From: Thermoplasmatales archaeon | GTDB lineage: Archaea; Thermoplasmatota; E2; DHVEG-1 | Assembly: GCA_020350825.1 (NCBI GenBank) | Contig: CP070724.1 | Span: 1,141,584 to 1,179,871 of the forward strand | Length of the DNA: 38,288 bases | Reading direction: 5' to 3' | Shown here: positions 31,540 to 38,288 of the stretch, piece after piece | How the letters are laid out: each line of letters opens with the position of its first letter | Numbering within the stretch: position 1 is the first letter of the stretch | Notes under the pieces: model-generated | The model's database searches: none | What the model saw: the letters and a program-made list of their open reading frames with translations, nothing else | Told to the model about the DNA's origin: nothing | Made by a program: the position numbers and the translations under genes

Positions 31540-33489
31540 ATGGGAAAAAGTATAGCTCAAAAGATTTTAGAAAAGCATATTGTAGAAGGTAGATGGGAAT
31601 CTGGTAAGGAAATTGCTATTAAAATAGATCAGACTTTGACTCAGGATGCAACTGGTACCATGGCATATCTTCAGTTTGAGGCCATGGGTGCTTCACGTGT
31701 TAAAACAGAACTGTCAGTCAGTTACGTTGACCATAATACCGTTCAGATTGGTTTTGAAAATGCAGATGACCATAAGTATCTACAAAGCGTAGCAGCAAAA
31801 TACGGTATTGTTTATTCACGTGCTGGTAACGGTATTTGCCATCAAGTGAACCTAGAGCGTTTTGGTAGACCAGGTTGGACACTGCTTGGAAGTGATTCAC
31901 ATACACCAACTGGTGGTGGTATCGGTATGATTGCTATTGGAGCCGGTGGTCTTGATGTGGCTGTGGCGATGGCTGGCGGTCCGTTTTATTTGACATGTCC
32001 GAAAGTGATAAAGATCAATCTAAAAGGCAAACTTAAGCCATGGGTTGCTGCAAAAGATGTTGTTCTTAAGATGCTTGAAATTTTTACAACTAAGGGCAAT
32101 GTTGGTTGTGTTTTTGAATATGGTGGTGACGGAGTAAAGACACTGTCTGTACCTGAAAGAGCAACGATTACAAATATGGGTGCCGAATGTGGTGTTACCA
32201 CATCCGTTTTTCCAAGTGATGAGACAACAAGGGCTTTCCTCAAAGCTCAAATGCGTGAGAAAGATTGGGTTGAGATAAAAGCCGATCCAGATGCAGAATA
32301 TGAAAAGGTTATCGATCTAGATTTAAATGAAATCGTTCCTCTTACAGCATATCCTAATAGTCCGGGGAATATTAAAACTGTTAAAGAACTAGAAGGAATG
32401 GAAGTAGATCAGGTATGCTTAGGTAGTTGCACGAATTCATCTTACAAGGATCTAATGACTGTTGCACACATTTTGAAAGGAAAGAAAGCACATCCGAATG
32501 TTAGCTTTGTGATTGCACCTGGATCAAAACAAGTACTCGAAAACATCACAAGAGATGGCGGGTTGGCTGATTTAATATCTGCAGGTGCACGGATTGCAGA
32601 ATCTGCTTGTGGTTTTTGTATAGGTAATAGCCAATCTCCAAAGACTGATGCTGTAACATTACGAACAAGTAACAGAAATTTCCTTGGACGATCAGGAACA
32701 AAAAGTGCACAAGCCTATCTCGTCAGCCCTGAAACTGCTGCTGCAGCAGTAATAACCGGTAAAATGACTGATCCACGCGATCTCGAGAAAATGAATATTA
32801 AGTATCCAGATGTCAAAATGCCTGAGAAGTTCTACATCGATGACAGCATGTTCATTTATCCACCTGAAAATCCTGAACGTATCAAGATATATCGTGGTCC
32901 GAATATTGGTGATCCACCCAGTAGTTTACCTATGCCAGATACAATAACTGGAGAGATAACAATTAAGGTAGAAGATCAAATAACTACTGATCATATCATC
33001 CCTGCTGGTAGTAAAATGAAATACAGATCCAATGTTCCAAAATATTCGGAATTCTTGTTCGAAGTGGTTGATCCTAATTTCTATGAACGTGCAAAAAAGA
33101 TACGTGATAGTGGGAAATCAAACATCTTTATTGCTGGATTAAGTTACGGTCAAGGATCGTCTAGAGAGCATGCAGCACTCTGTCCGATGTTTATGGGAAC
33201 GAAAGCAGTGATAGCAAAATCATTTGAGAGAATTCACACAGCAAATCTCATTAATTTTGGTATAATCCCATTGACGTTCAAAAACGACAATGACTATAAT
33301 AAAGTAGAGCAGGGTGATGAGATTGAAATACCAGACGTAAAAGATAACATCGAGAAAGGTGGGTTATTAAAGGTAAAAAACAAGACAAAAAGTACCGAAT
33401 TTGAGGTTGAATATAATCTCTCAGACAGACAACGGGAGATTATACTTGCAGGTGGTACACTTGCATATATGAAAAACAAATCCAATTAA
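31540..33489 (+). CDS. acn: Aconitate hydratase
   Basis: 649 residues. Aconitase isomerises citrate and isocitrate on a [4Fe-4S] cluster. The three cluster ligands are Cys297 (LGSCTNSSYKDL), Cys357 and Cys360 (ESACGFCIGN). Other landmarks are SDSHTPTGGGIGMIAIGAGG, the swivel-domain TDHIIPAGSK and the substrate-binding QGSSREHAAL. The domain order is catalytic then swivel in one chain, in the short (about 650-residue) class rather than the 890-residue bacterial AcnA. It heads a four-gene run with ATP-citrate lyase and isocitrate dehydrogenase, so in vivo it probably works on the same citrate/isocitrate pool. Spacing to the next gene is 22 nt. Confidence 0.95.
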   Translation: MGKSIAQKILEKHIVEGRWESGKEIAIKIDQTLTQDATGTMAYLQFEAMGASRVKTELSVSYVDHNTVQIGFENADDHKYLQSVAAKYGIVYSRAGNGICHQVNLERFGRPGWTLLGSDSHTPTGGGIGMIAIGAGGLDVAVAMAGGPFYLTCPKVIKINLKGKLKPWVAAKDVVLKMLEIFTTKGNVGCVFEYGGDGVKTLSVPERATITNMGAECGVTTSVFPSDETTRAFLKAQMREKDWVEIKADPDAEYEKVIDLDLNEIVPLTAYPNSPGNIKTVKELEGMEVDQVCLGSCTNSSYKDLMTVAHILKGKKAHPNVSFVIAPGSKQVLENITRDGGLADLISAGARIAESACGFCIGNSQSPKTDAVTLRTSNRNFLGRSGTKSAQAYLVSPETAAAAVITGKMTDPRDLEKMNIKYPDVKMPEKFYIDDSMFIYPPENPERIKIYRGPNIGDPPSSLPMPDTITGEITIKVEDQITTDHIIPAGSKMKYRSNVPKYSEFLFEVVDPNFYERAKKIRDSGKSNIFIAGLSYGQGSSREHAALCPMFMGTKAVIAKSFERIHTANLINFGIIPLTFKNDNDYNKVEQGDEIEIPDVKDNIEKGGLLKVKNKTKSTEFEVEYNLSDRQREIILAGGTLAYMKNKSN

Positions 33490-33511
33490 AAATAAAAGAG
33501 GTAGAAAAAAT

Positions 33512-34789
33512 ATGGCGCAAAGAGGAATAAGAGAATATAACGGGAAACAAATGCTTGCTAAATATTGGACAGAATATTTTGGAAAAGCATTTAGTTACCC
33601 GGGAAAAGTTGTTCTTGTTGATCCAAAAACAAAAATAGAGGATCTTCCTAAGAAACACAAATGGTTAAAAGAAGAAAAGCTTGTGGTAAAACCTGATCAG
33701 CTATTCGGGAAACGAGGAAAACATGGCCTAATTAAGGCTAACGCAACTTTTGACGAAGCGAAAAAATGGATAAAAGAACGCTTGAACAAAGAAACAAAAG
33801 TTGGTAAAGTGACTGACAAATTGACTCATTTTATAATAGAACCTTATATCCCTCATAAAGGAGAGTTCTATGTTGCGATTAAAAGCAACCGTGATGGAGA
33901 TACAATCTATTTTTCAAATCATGGTGGAGTCGATATAGAATCAGTTTGGAACACAGTTGCAGAAATCCTTATTCCAGTAGAAGAAGACATTAAAAAAATA
34001 AATATTGAAAGTAAACTTCCAAAAGATACACCGAAAGATAAAAAGAAAATATTTGCAGATTTTATCAAAGGGTTGTTTATTTTCTATCGTGAACTTGGTT
34101 ATGCATACCTAGAGATTAATCCGTTTGTTGTAACAGGTAAAAATATAGTTCCATTAGACCTGGTTGCCCGTATTGATGATACGGCTCATTTTGAATGTTG
34201 GACCAAATGGGGAGATTTACCGTTTCCAGCACCATTTGGAAGAAAACTTTCCAAAGAGGAAAAATACATTAAAACAATGGATGAAAAAAGCGGTGCGTCA
34301 CTCAAGCTTACAATCCTTAATCCAAAAGGTCGGGTATGGACTATGGTTGCAGGTGGCGGAGGTAGTGTAATTTATACGGATACAATTGTTGACCTTGGCT
34401 ACCGTGATGAACTAGCAAATTATGGAGAATACAGTGGAAACCCAACAACTGATTTGACATATGAGTATGCAAAAACTATTCTTGATCTTATGACTCGTGA
34501 GAAAGATCCAAAGGGACGTCCAAAGTTTTTATTAGTTGGCGGAGGTATTGCAAACTTTACTGATGTTGCAAAAACATTTACCGGAATTACAATGGCACTT
34601 CGTGATTATAAGAAAAAACTCAAAGATACAAATGTTAAAATTTATGTAAGACGTGGTGGGCCAAACTACCAGGAAGGTTTACGAATTATGAAAGAGCTTG
34701 GTAAGGAAATTGGAATACCTATTGATGTATATGGTCCAGAGACGCATATGACACGTATTGTTAATATGGCTTTGGAGGGGAAGAATTAA
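33512..34789 (+). CDS. aclB: ATP-citrate lyase, small (ATP-grasp) subunit
   Basis: 425 residues. ATP-citrate lyase cleaves citrate with ATP and CoA to acetyl-CoA and oxaloacetate, the committing reaction of the reductive TCA cycle. This subunit corresponds to the ATP-grasp/citrate-binding N-terminal part of the animal enzyme (AclB in Chlorobi, ACLA in plants). Recognisable segments are MAQRGIREYNGKQMLAKYW, VVKPDQLFGKRGKHGLI (nucleotide binding), FIIEPYIPHKGEFYVAI, YLEINPFVV, VWTMVAGGGGSVIYTDTI and YVRRGGPNYQEGLRIM. Its stop overlaps the ATG of the large-subunit gene (TAATG). GGAGGGG before that junction supports coupled translation. Length agrees with the plant subunit (about 420). Confidence 0.94.
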   Translation: MAQRGIREYNGKQMLAKYWTEYFGKAFSYPGKVVLVDPKTKIEDLPKKHKWLKEEKLVVKPDQLFGKRGKHGLIKANATFDEAKKWIKERLNKETKVGKVTDKLTHFIIEPYIPHKGEFYVAIKSNRDGDTIYFSNHGGVDIESVWNTVAEILIPVEEDIKKINIESKLPKDTPKDKKKIFADFIKGLFIFYRELGYAYLEINPFVVTGKNIVPLDLVARIDDTAHFECWTKWGDLPFPAPFGRKLSKEEKYIKTMDEKSGASLKLTILNPKGRVWTMVAGGGGSVIYTDTIVDLGYRDELANYGEYSGNPTTDLTYEYAKTILDLMTREKDPKGRPKFLLVGGGIANFTDVAKTFTGITMALRDYKKKLKDTNVKIYVRRGGPNYQEGLRIMKELGKEIGIPIDVYGPETHMTRIVNMALEGKN

Positions 34790-36690
34790 TGGAGGCGATA
34801 ACCGTGACAAAAACAAAAACCAAATCTAAACCTAAAAAACAAAAGAAGGATTATATAATAATGGATAAAAACACAAAAGCAATTGTTTTTGGTTATCAAC
34901 AGCGAGCAATTCAACGTATGCTTGATTTTGATTATATATGCCGGCGTGAAACACCATCAGTTACAATAATTGTAAATCCAACTCGTGATGGAATGCATAA
35001 ATGTTTCTGGGGAACTAAAGAAATACTAATACCAATGGTCCGAACAATAAAAGAAGCAACAAAAAAGCATCCTGAAGCTGACTTCATGGTTAATTTTGCA
35101 AGTTTCCGGTCTGCATATCCAACATCAAAGGAAGCTCTTGAAAGTAAAACCATACGTTCAGTTGCAATTATTGCAGAAGGAGTTCCTGAGCGTAGAACCA
35201 AGGAACTTATTAAGATTGCAAAAGAAAATAACAAATGGATAATTGGTCCTGCAACTGTTGGTGGAATTGCAGCAGGTGGATTTAGAATAGGTAATACCGC
35301 AGGTATGCTTGACAACATTGTTGCATCAAAGCTTCACAGAGCAGGAAGTGTTGCATATGTTTCTAAATCAGGTGGTCTTTCAAATGAACTTAACAATATC
35401 ATTGCAAGAAATACAGATGGAGTCTATGAAGGTGTAGCAATTGGTGGTGACAGGTACCCTGGTTCTACATTTATTGATCATATTTTACGATATGAGGAAA
35501 ATCCAGATATAAAAATGATGGTGTTACTTGGTGAAGTCGGCGGTATTGATGAATATGAAGTAGTAGAAGCTATGAAGAAAGGAAAAATCAAAAAACCAGT
35601 TGTGGCATGGTGTATTGGAACTTGTTCAAAGGTATTCCCTGCTGAAGTTCAATTTGGCCATGCTGGAGCACGTGCTGGAGCAGAACGAGAGACAGCTGAT
35701 GCAAAAAATAAAGCACTCAAAGATGCAGGTGCTTTTGTTCCAACTAGTTTTGACGATTTTGATGAACAAATCAAAAAGGCATATACTAAACTGGTAAAAT
35801 CTGGTAAACATAAACCAATACCTGAAGTTGAACCGCCAACAATACCACTCGATTATGCTGTTGCTTTAAAACAAGGAGTGATAAGAAGACCAGCAAATTT
35901 CATCGCAACAATTTCTGATGATCGTGGTGAGGAACTACGATATTGTGGAGTTAAAATTAGTAAAATATTTGAGGAAAAATGGGGACTTGGCGGAGTAATA
36001 GGTCTACTTTGGTTTAAGAAAAAACTACCACCATGGGCAAGAGAATTCCTCGAAAGAGTGGTTCTACTAACAGCAGATCATGGACCGGCAGTTTCTGGTG
36101 CACATAACTCAATAGTTGCAGCGCGTGCTGGTAAAGATTTAATTTCTTCACTTGTCAGTGGACTTCTTACCATAGGGCCACGATTCGGAGGTGCTGTTCA
36201 GGGTTCTGCAGATCACTTCACTAAATATCTGTACGCTGGAGAAGAACCTAGTTTCATGGTTAAAGATATGAAGGGAAAGAACGTAAACATCCAAGGTATC
36301 GGTCATAGGATAAAATCAGTGACAAATCCTGACGTTCGTGTAATAATTATGGTAGATTTCGCGAAGAAAAACTTCCCAGTTACAGAAACATTGGATTATG
36401 CTTTAGAGGTAGAGAAACTTACTACGTCAAAGAGGAATAATTTGATCTTGAATGTTGACGGATGCATAGGTGTTCTGAGTTGTGACATGTTACGAGGTAT
36501 TGGCTACTCTAGAGAACAGGTTCGTGAATTTGTTGATCTTGGAATATTAAATGCTATGTTTGTTCTTGGGCGTAGCATTGGATTTATGGGCCATATTATG
36601 GACCAGAAACGTTTGAAATCCAGGCTGTATAGACATCCGTGGGATGATATACAATATATGATGCCTGATGAACCAGAGGAAATAAAATAA
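34789..36690 (+). CDS. aclA: ATP-citrate lyase, large subunit (succinyl-CoA synthetase-like plus citrate synthase domain)
   Basis: 633 residues, slightly longer than the usual 608 because of a Lys/Thr-rich start (TVTKTKTKSKPKKQKK). The first half is succinyl-CoA synthetase alpha-like: VSKSGGLSNELNNIIAR, a CoA-binding GGDRYPGSTFIDH, and the phosphohistidine segment FGHAGARAGAE with His291. The second half is a citrate synthase-type domain with TADHGPAVSGAHNSIVAARA, GPRFGGAVQGSADHF and GIGHRIKSVTNPD; catalytic His and Asp positions are in place. The ORF is intact and paired with the small subunit by overlapping stop and start. The citrate synthase domain performs the citryl-CoA lyase half-reaction. 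Function in this archaeon is probably autotrophic or at least acetyl-CoA-producing. Confidence 0.94.
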   Translation: MEAITVTKTKTKSKPKKQKKDYIIMDKNTKAIVFGYQQRAIQRMLDFDYICRRETPSVTIIVNPTRDGMHKCFWGTKEILIPMVRTIKEATKKHPEADFMVNFASFRSAYPTSKEALESKTIRSVAIIAEGVPERRTKELIKIAKENNKWIIGPATVGGIAAGGFRIGNTAGMLDNIVASKLHRAGSVAYVSKSGGLSNELNNIIARNTDGVYEGVAIGGDRYPGSTFIDHILRYEENPDIKMMVLLGEVGGIDEYEVVEAMKKGKIKKPVVAWCIGTCSKVFPAEVQFGHAGARAGAERETADAKNKALKDAGAFVPTSFDDFDEQIKKAYTKLVKSGKHKPIPEVEPPTIPLDYAVALKQGVIRRPANFIATISDDRGEELRYCGVKISKIFEEKWGLGGVIGLLWFKKKLPPWAREFLERVVLLTADHGPAVSGAHNSIVAARAGKDLISSLVSGLLTIGPRFGGAVQGSADHFTKYLYAGEEPSFMVKDMKGKNVNIQGIGHRIKSVTNPDVRVIIMVDFAKKNFPVTETLDYALEVEKLTTSKRNNLILNVDGCIGVLSCDMLRGIGYSREQVREFVDLGILNAMFVLGRSIGFMGHIMDQKRLKSRLYRHPWDDIQYMMPDEPEEIK

Positions 36691-36714
36691 GTAAGATAAT
36701 GGAGAACGATTTAA

Positions 36715-38196
36715 ATGAGTAATAAAGTTGGTAAGATTATATATACAAAAGTTGATGAAGCGCCAGCACTAGCAACTTACTCATTTCTCCCTATCGTCAA
36801 AGCATTCACAGAGGCAGCAGGAGTTACCGTTGAAACAAGAGACATCTCTCTTGCTGGAAGAATTATTGCAAACTTTCCAGAAAATTTAACTGAGAGTCAA
36901 AAGCAATCAAATGATCTTGCTGAACTTGGTGAGCTTGTAAAAAAACCAGAAGGAAATGTCATCAAACTCCCATGTATTAGTGCTTCAATTCCTCAGTTAA
37001 AAGCAGCAATAAAAGAATTACAAGAGCATGGTTATAATTTACCAGATTATCCAGAGGATCCCAAAAATGAAGAAGAGAAGAAAATCAAAGCTAGGTACGA
37101 TAAAATTAAAGGAAGCGCTGTAAATCCAGTCTTAAGAGAAGGAAACTCAGATCGTAGAGTTCCAGGTCCAGTAAAAAATTATGCGAAAAAGAATCCTCAC
37201 CCAATGGGTGAATGGACTAAAGACTCTAAATCACATGTTGCACATATGAGTAGTGAAGATCTTCGTTCTAATGAAAAATCTGTTACTATCACAAAAGCAA
37301 CAGCTGGAGATGCTAAAATTGAGTTTGTCGATAAAGATGGAAATATAAAATTATTAAAAGAAAAACTTCCTCTTATTGATGGCGAAATTATAGATGCAAC
37401 GGTTATGAGGAAGCGTGCTCTGCGTACATTTCTTGAAGAACAAGTAAATGATGCAAAAAAGAATGATATATTGTTCTCTGTCCATCTAAAAGCTACAATG
37501 ATGAAAGTATCTGACCCTATTATTTTTGGTCATGTAGTTTCTGTTTTTTTCAAGGATGTTTTTGAAAAACATGCATCTGTATTTTCAGAACTGGGTGTCA
37601 GCCCTAACAATGGACTGGGAGACCTTTACATAAAAATAAAAAATTTACCAGACGATAAAAGAAAAGAAATCGAAGATGACATTCAAGCATGTTATGAAAA
37701 GGGACCAAAACTTGCGATGGTGAACTCGGATAAAGGCATTACAAATCTACATGTACCCAGTGATACAATCATTGATGCATCTATGCCTGCTGCAATTCGC
37801 AATTCAGGAAGAATGTGGGGACCAGATGGCAAACTTTATGACACAAAATTTGTGATACCTGATAGTAGCTATGCCGGTGTTTATCAGGAAGTAATTGAAT
37901 TTTGTAAAAAACAGGGTGCTTTTAATCCAACAACCATGGGAACTATTCAAAATGTAGGTCTTATGGCACAAAAAGCAGAAGAATACGGTTCTCATGATAA
38001 AACATTCCAAACACCGGGTAATGGAAAAGTTCGAGTTGTCGTAGAATCTGGACAAACATTGCTTGAACATTCAGTTGAAGAAGGTGATATTTGGCGTGCA
38101 TGTCAAGTCAAAGATCTTCCGATTCAAGATTGGGTAAAACTTGGTGTAAATAGAGCAAAAGCAACAGGTTCACCTGCGGTATTTTGGTTAGATTAA
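36715..38196 (+). CDS. icd: Isocitrate dehydrogenase, monomeric NADP type, ended by in-frame TAA
   Basis: 493 residues to a TAA at 38194-38196, whereas monomeric IDH is normally about 740. The visible part is clearly monomeric [35 protein letters not shown] (substrate residues Ser134, Asn137, Arg141, Arg147), [13 protein letters not shown] with Lys259, [15 protein letters not shown] after Asp354, and [12 protein letters not shown] with Tyr424. Family residues that bind metal and substrate (Arg547, Asp548, Asp552 in the Azotobacter enzyme) and much of the NADP site come later and would be missing. The same frame continues after the stop with family-like sequence. The enzyme normally oxidises isocitrate or reductively carboxylates 2-oxoglutarate. 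Green sulfur bacteria use a monomeric IDH in the reductive TCA cycle. As read, the product would be inactive. Confidence 0.9.
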   Translation: MSNKVGKIIYTKVDEAPALATYSFLPIVKAFTEAAGVTVETRDISLAGRIIANFPENLTESQKQSNDLAELGELVKKPEGNVIKLPCISASIPQLKAAIKELQEHGYNLPDYPEDPKNEEEKKIKARYDKIKGSAVNPVLREGNSDRRVPGPVKNYAKKNPHPMGEWTKDSKSHVAHMSSEDLRSNEKSVTITKATAGDAKIEFVDKDGNIKLLKEKLPLIDGEIIDATVMRKRALRTFLEEQVNDAKKNDILFSVHLKATMMKVSDPIIFGHVVSVFFKDVFEKHASVFSELGVSPNNGLGDLYIKIKNLPDDKRKEIEDDIQACYEKGPKLAMVNSDKGITNLHVPSDTIIDASMPAAIRNSGRMWGPDGKLYDTKFVIPDSSYAGVYQEVIEFCKKQGAFNPTTMGTIQNVGLMAQKAEEYGSHDKTFQTPGNGKVRVVVESGQTLLEHSVEEGDIWRACQVKDLPIQDWVKLGVNRAKATGSPAVFWLD

Positions 38197-38288
38197 CACA
38201 GTGCACATGATGCACAACTTATAGAAAAGATAAATCACTATCTAAAAAATCATGATACAGAAAGTTTGGAAATTAAGATCATGTCACC
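38197..38288 (+). pseudogene. In-frame continuation of isocitrate dehydrogenase beyond TAA (cut by window edge)
   Basis: Immediately after the TAA, in the same frame, the translation is [20 protein letters not shown] followed by [10 protein letters not shown]. This aligns with the conserved FWLDENRAHDAQLI to EGLDIKILS part of monomeric IDH, the stop falling exactly where the family has Glu or Pro. No start codon with RBS precedes the segment. One base change (GAA to TAA) would explain the interruption. Either the gene is interrupted, the base is an assembly error, or the stop is read through. Confidence 0.75.

Noticed and set aside
1..38288. CRISPR array, insertion sequence, prophage or defence island
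   Set aside because: No regularly spaced repeats, transposase, integrase, phage structural or nuclease-toxin genes were seen. The GIY-YIG protein alone does not justify a mobile-element call.

Overview
The window is AT-rich DNA from an archaeon, most likely a Thermoplasmatota (Euryarchaeota-side) lineage. Domain-level evidence is strong: archaeal ribosomal proteins (S19e, L31e, L39e), aIF6, RNase P component 4, a PDCD5-family protein, diphthine synthase, HerA, PurP, an archaeal-type ThrRS with its own N-terminal editing domain, and mevalonate-pathway genes. Several genes have a TATA box about 25-30 nt before the start codon, as expected for leaderless archaeal transcripts; others have GGAGG-type ribosome binding sites. 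The phylum-level guess is inference from gene content and style (exported Ig/FN3 proteins, a PGF-type C-terminal sorting signal).

Layout. 1-1013 (minus): mevalonate kinase coupled to the first 21 codons of a UbiD-family decarboxylase, the pairing expected for the anhydromevalonate (archaeal) mevalonate route. 1205-5449 (minus): a 1414-residue exported/membrane protein ending in a flippase-like domain. 5569-9188: 5-formyl-THF cyclo-ligase, convergent with purP, and thrS. 9189-9602: a spacer with a GC-rich stem element. 9603-11528 (plus): a PaaK-like AMP-forming ligase with an IscU-like protein that lacks one cluster ligand. 11555-14621 (minus): a translation cluster (aIF6, L31e, L39e, PDCD5, S19e, RNP4, and a 61-residue protein). 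14914-18717 (plus): diphthine synthase, HerA with an endonuclease III-like C-terminal iron-sulfur segment, and a transglutaminase-like lipoprotein. 18894-27147: mostly surface or small membrane proteins with an SDR, a PurF-like protein without the catalytic Cys, and a GIY-YIG protein. 27387-30618 (plus): a secreted thioredoxin-fold protein, then an E1-like / MoaD-like / thioredoxin-CcdA operon. 30674-38288: a divergent two-domain ACT/RAM-like protein, then aconitase, the two ATP-citrate lyase subunits and monomeric-type isocitrate dehydrogenase.

The most notable parts are the aconitase - ATP-citrate lyase - IDH operon, which is the signature set of the reductive TCA cycle, and the in-frame TAA inside the IDH gene. 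Beyond this stop the same frame continues with recognisable monomeric-IDH sequence to the window edge. Other items worth attention are the HerA/endonuclease III-like fusion, the ligand-poor IscU, the lysine-rich L31e tail, and the E1/ubiquitin-like/redox membrane operon. No rRNA, convincing tRNA, CRISPR array, insertion sequence or prophage was seen.
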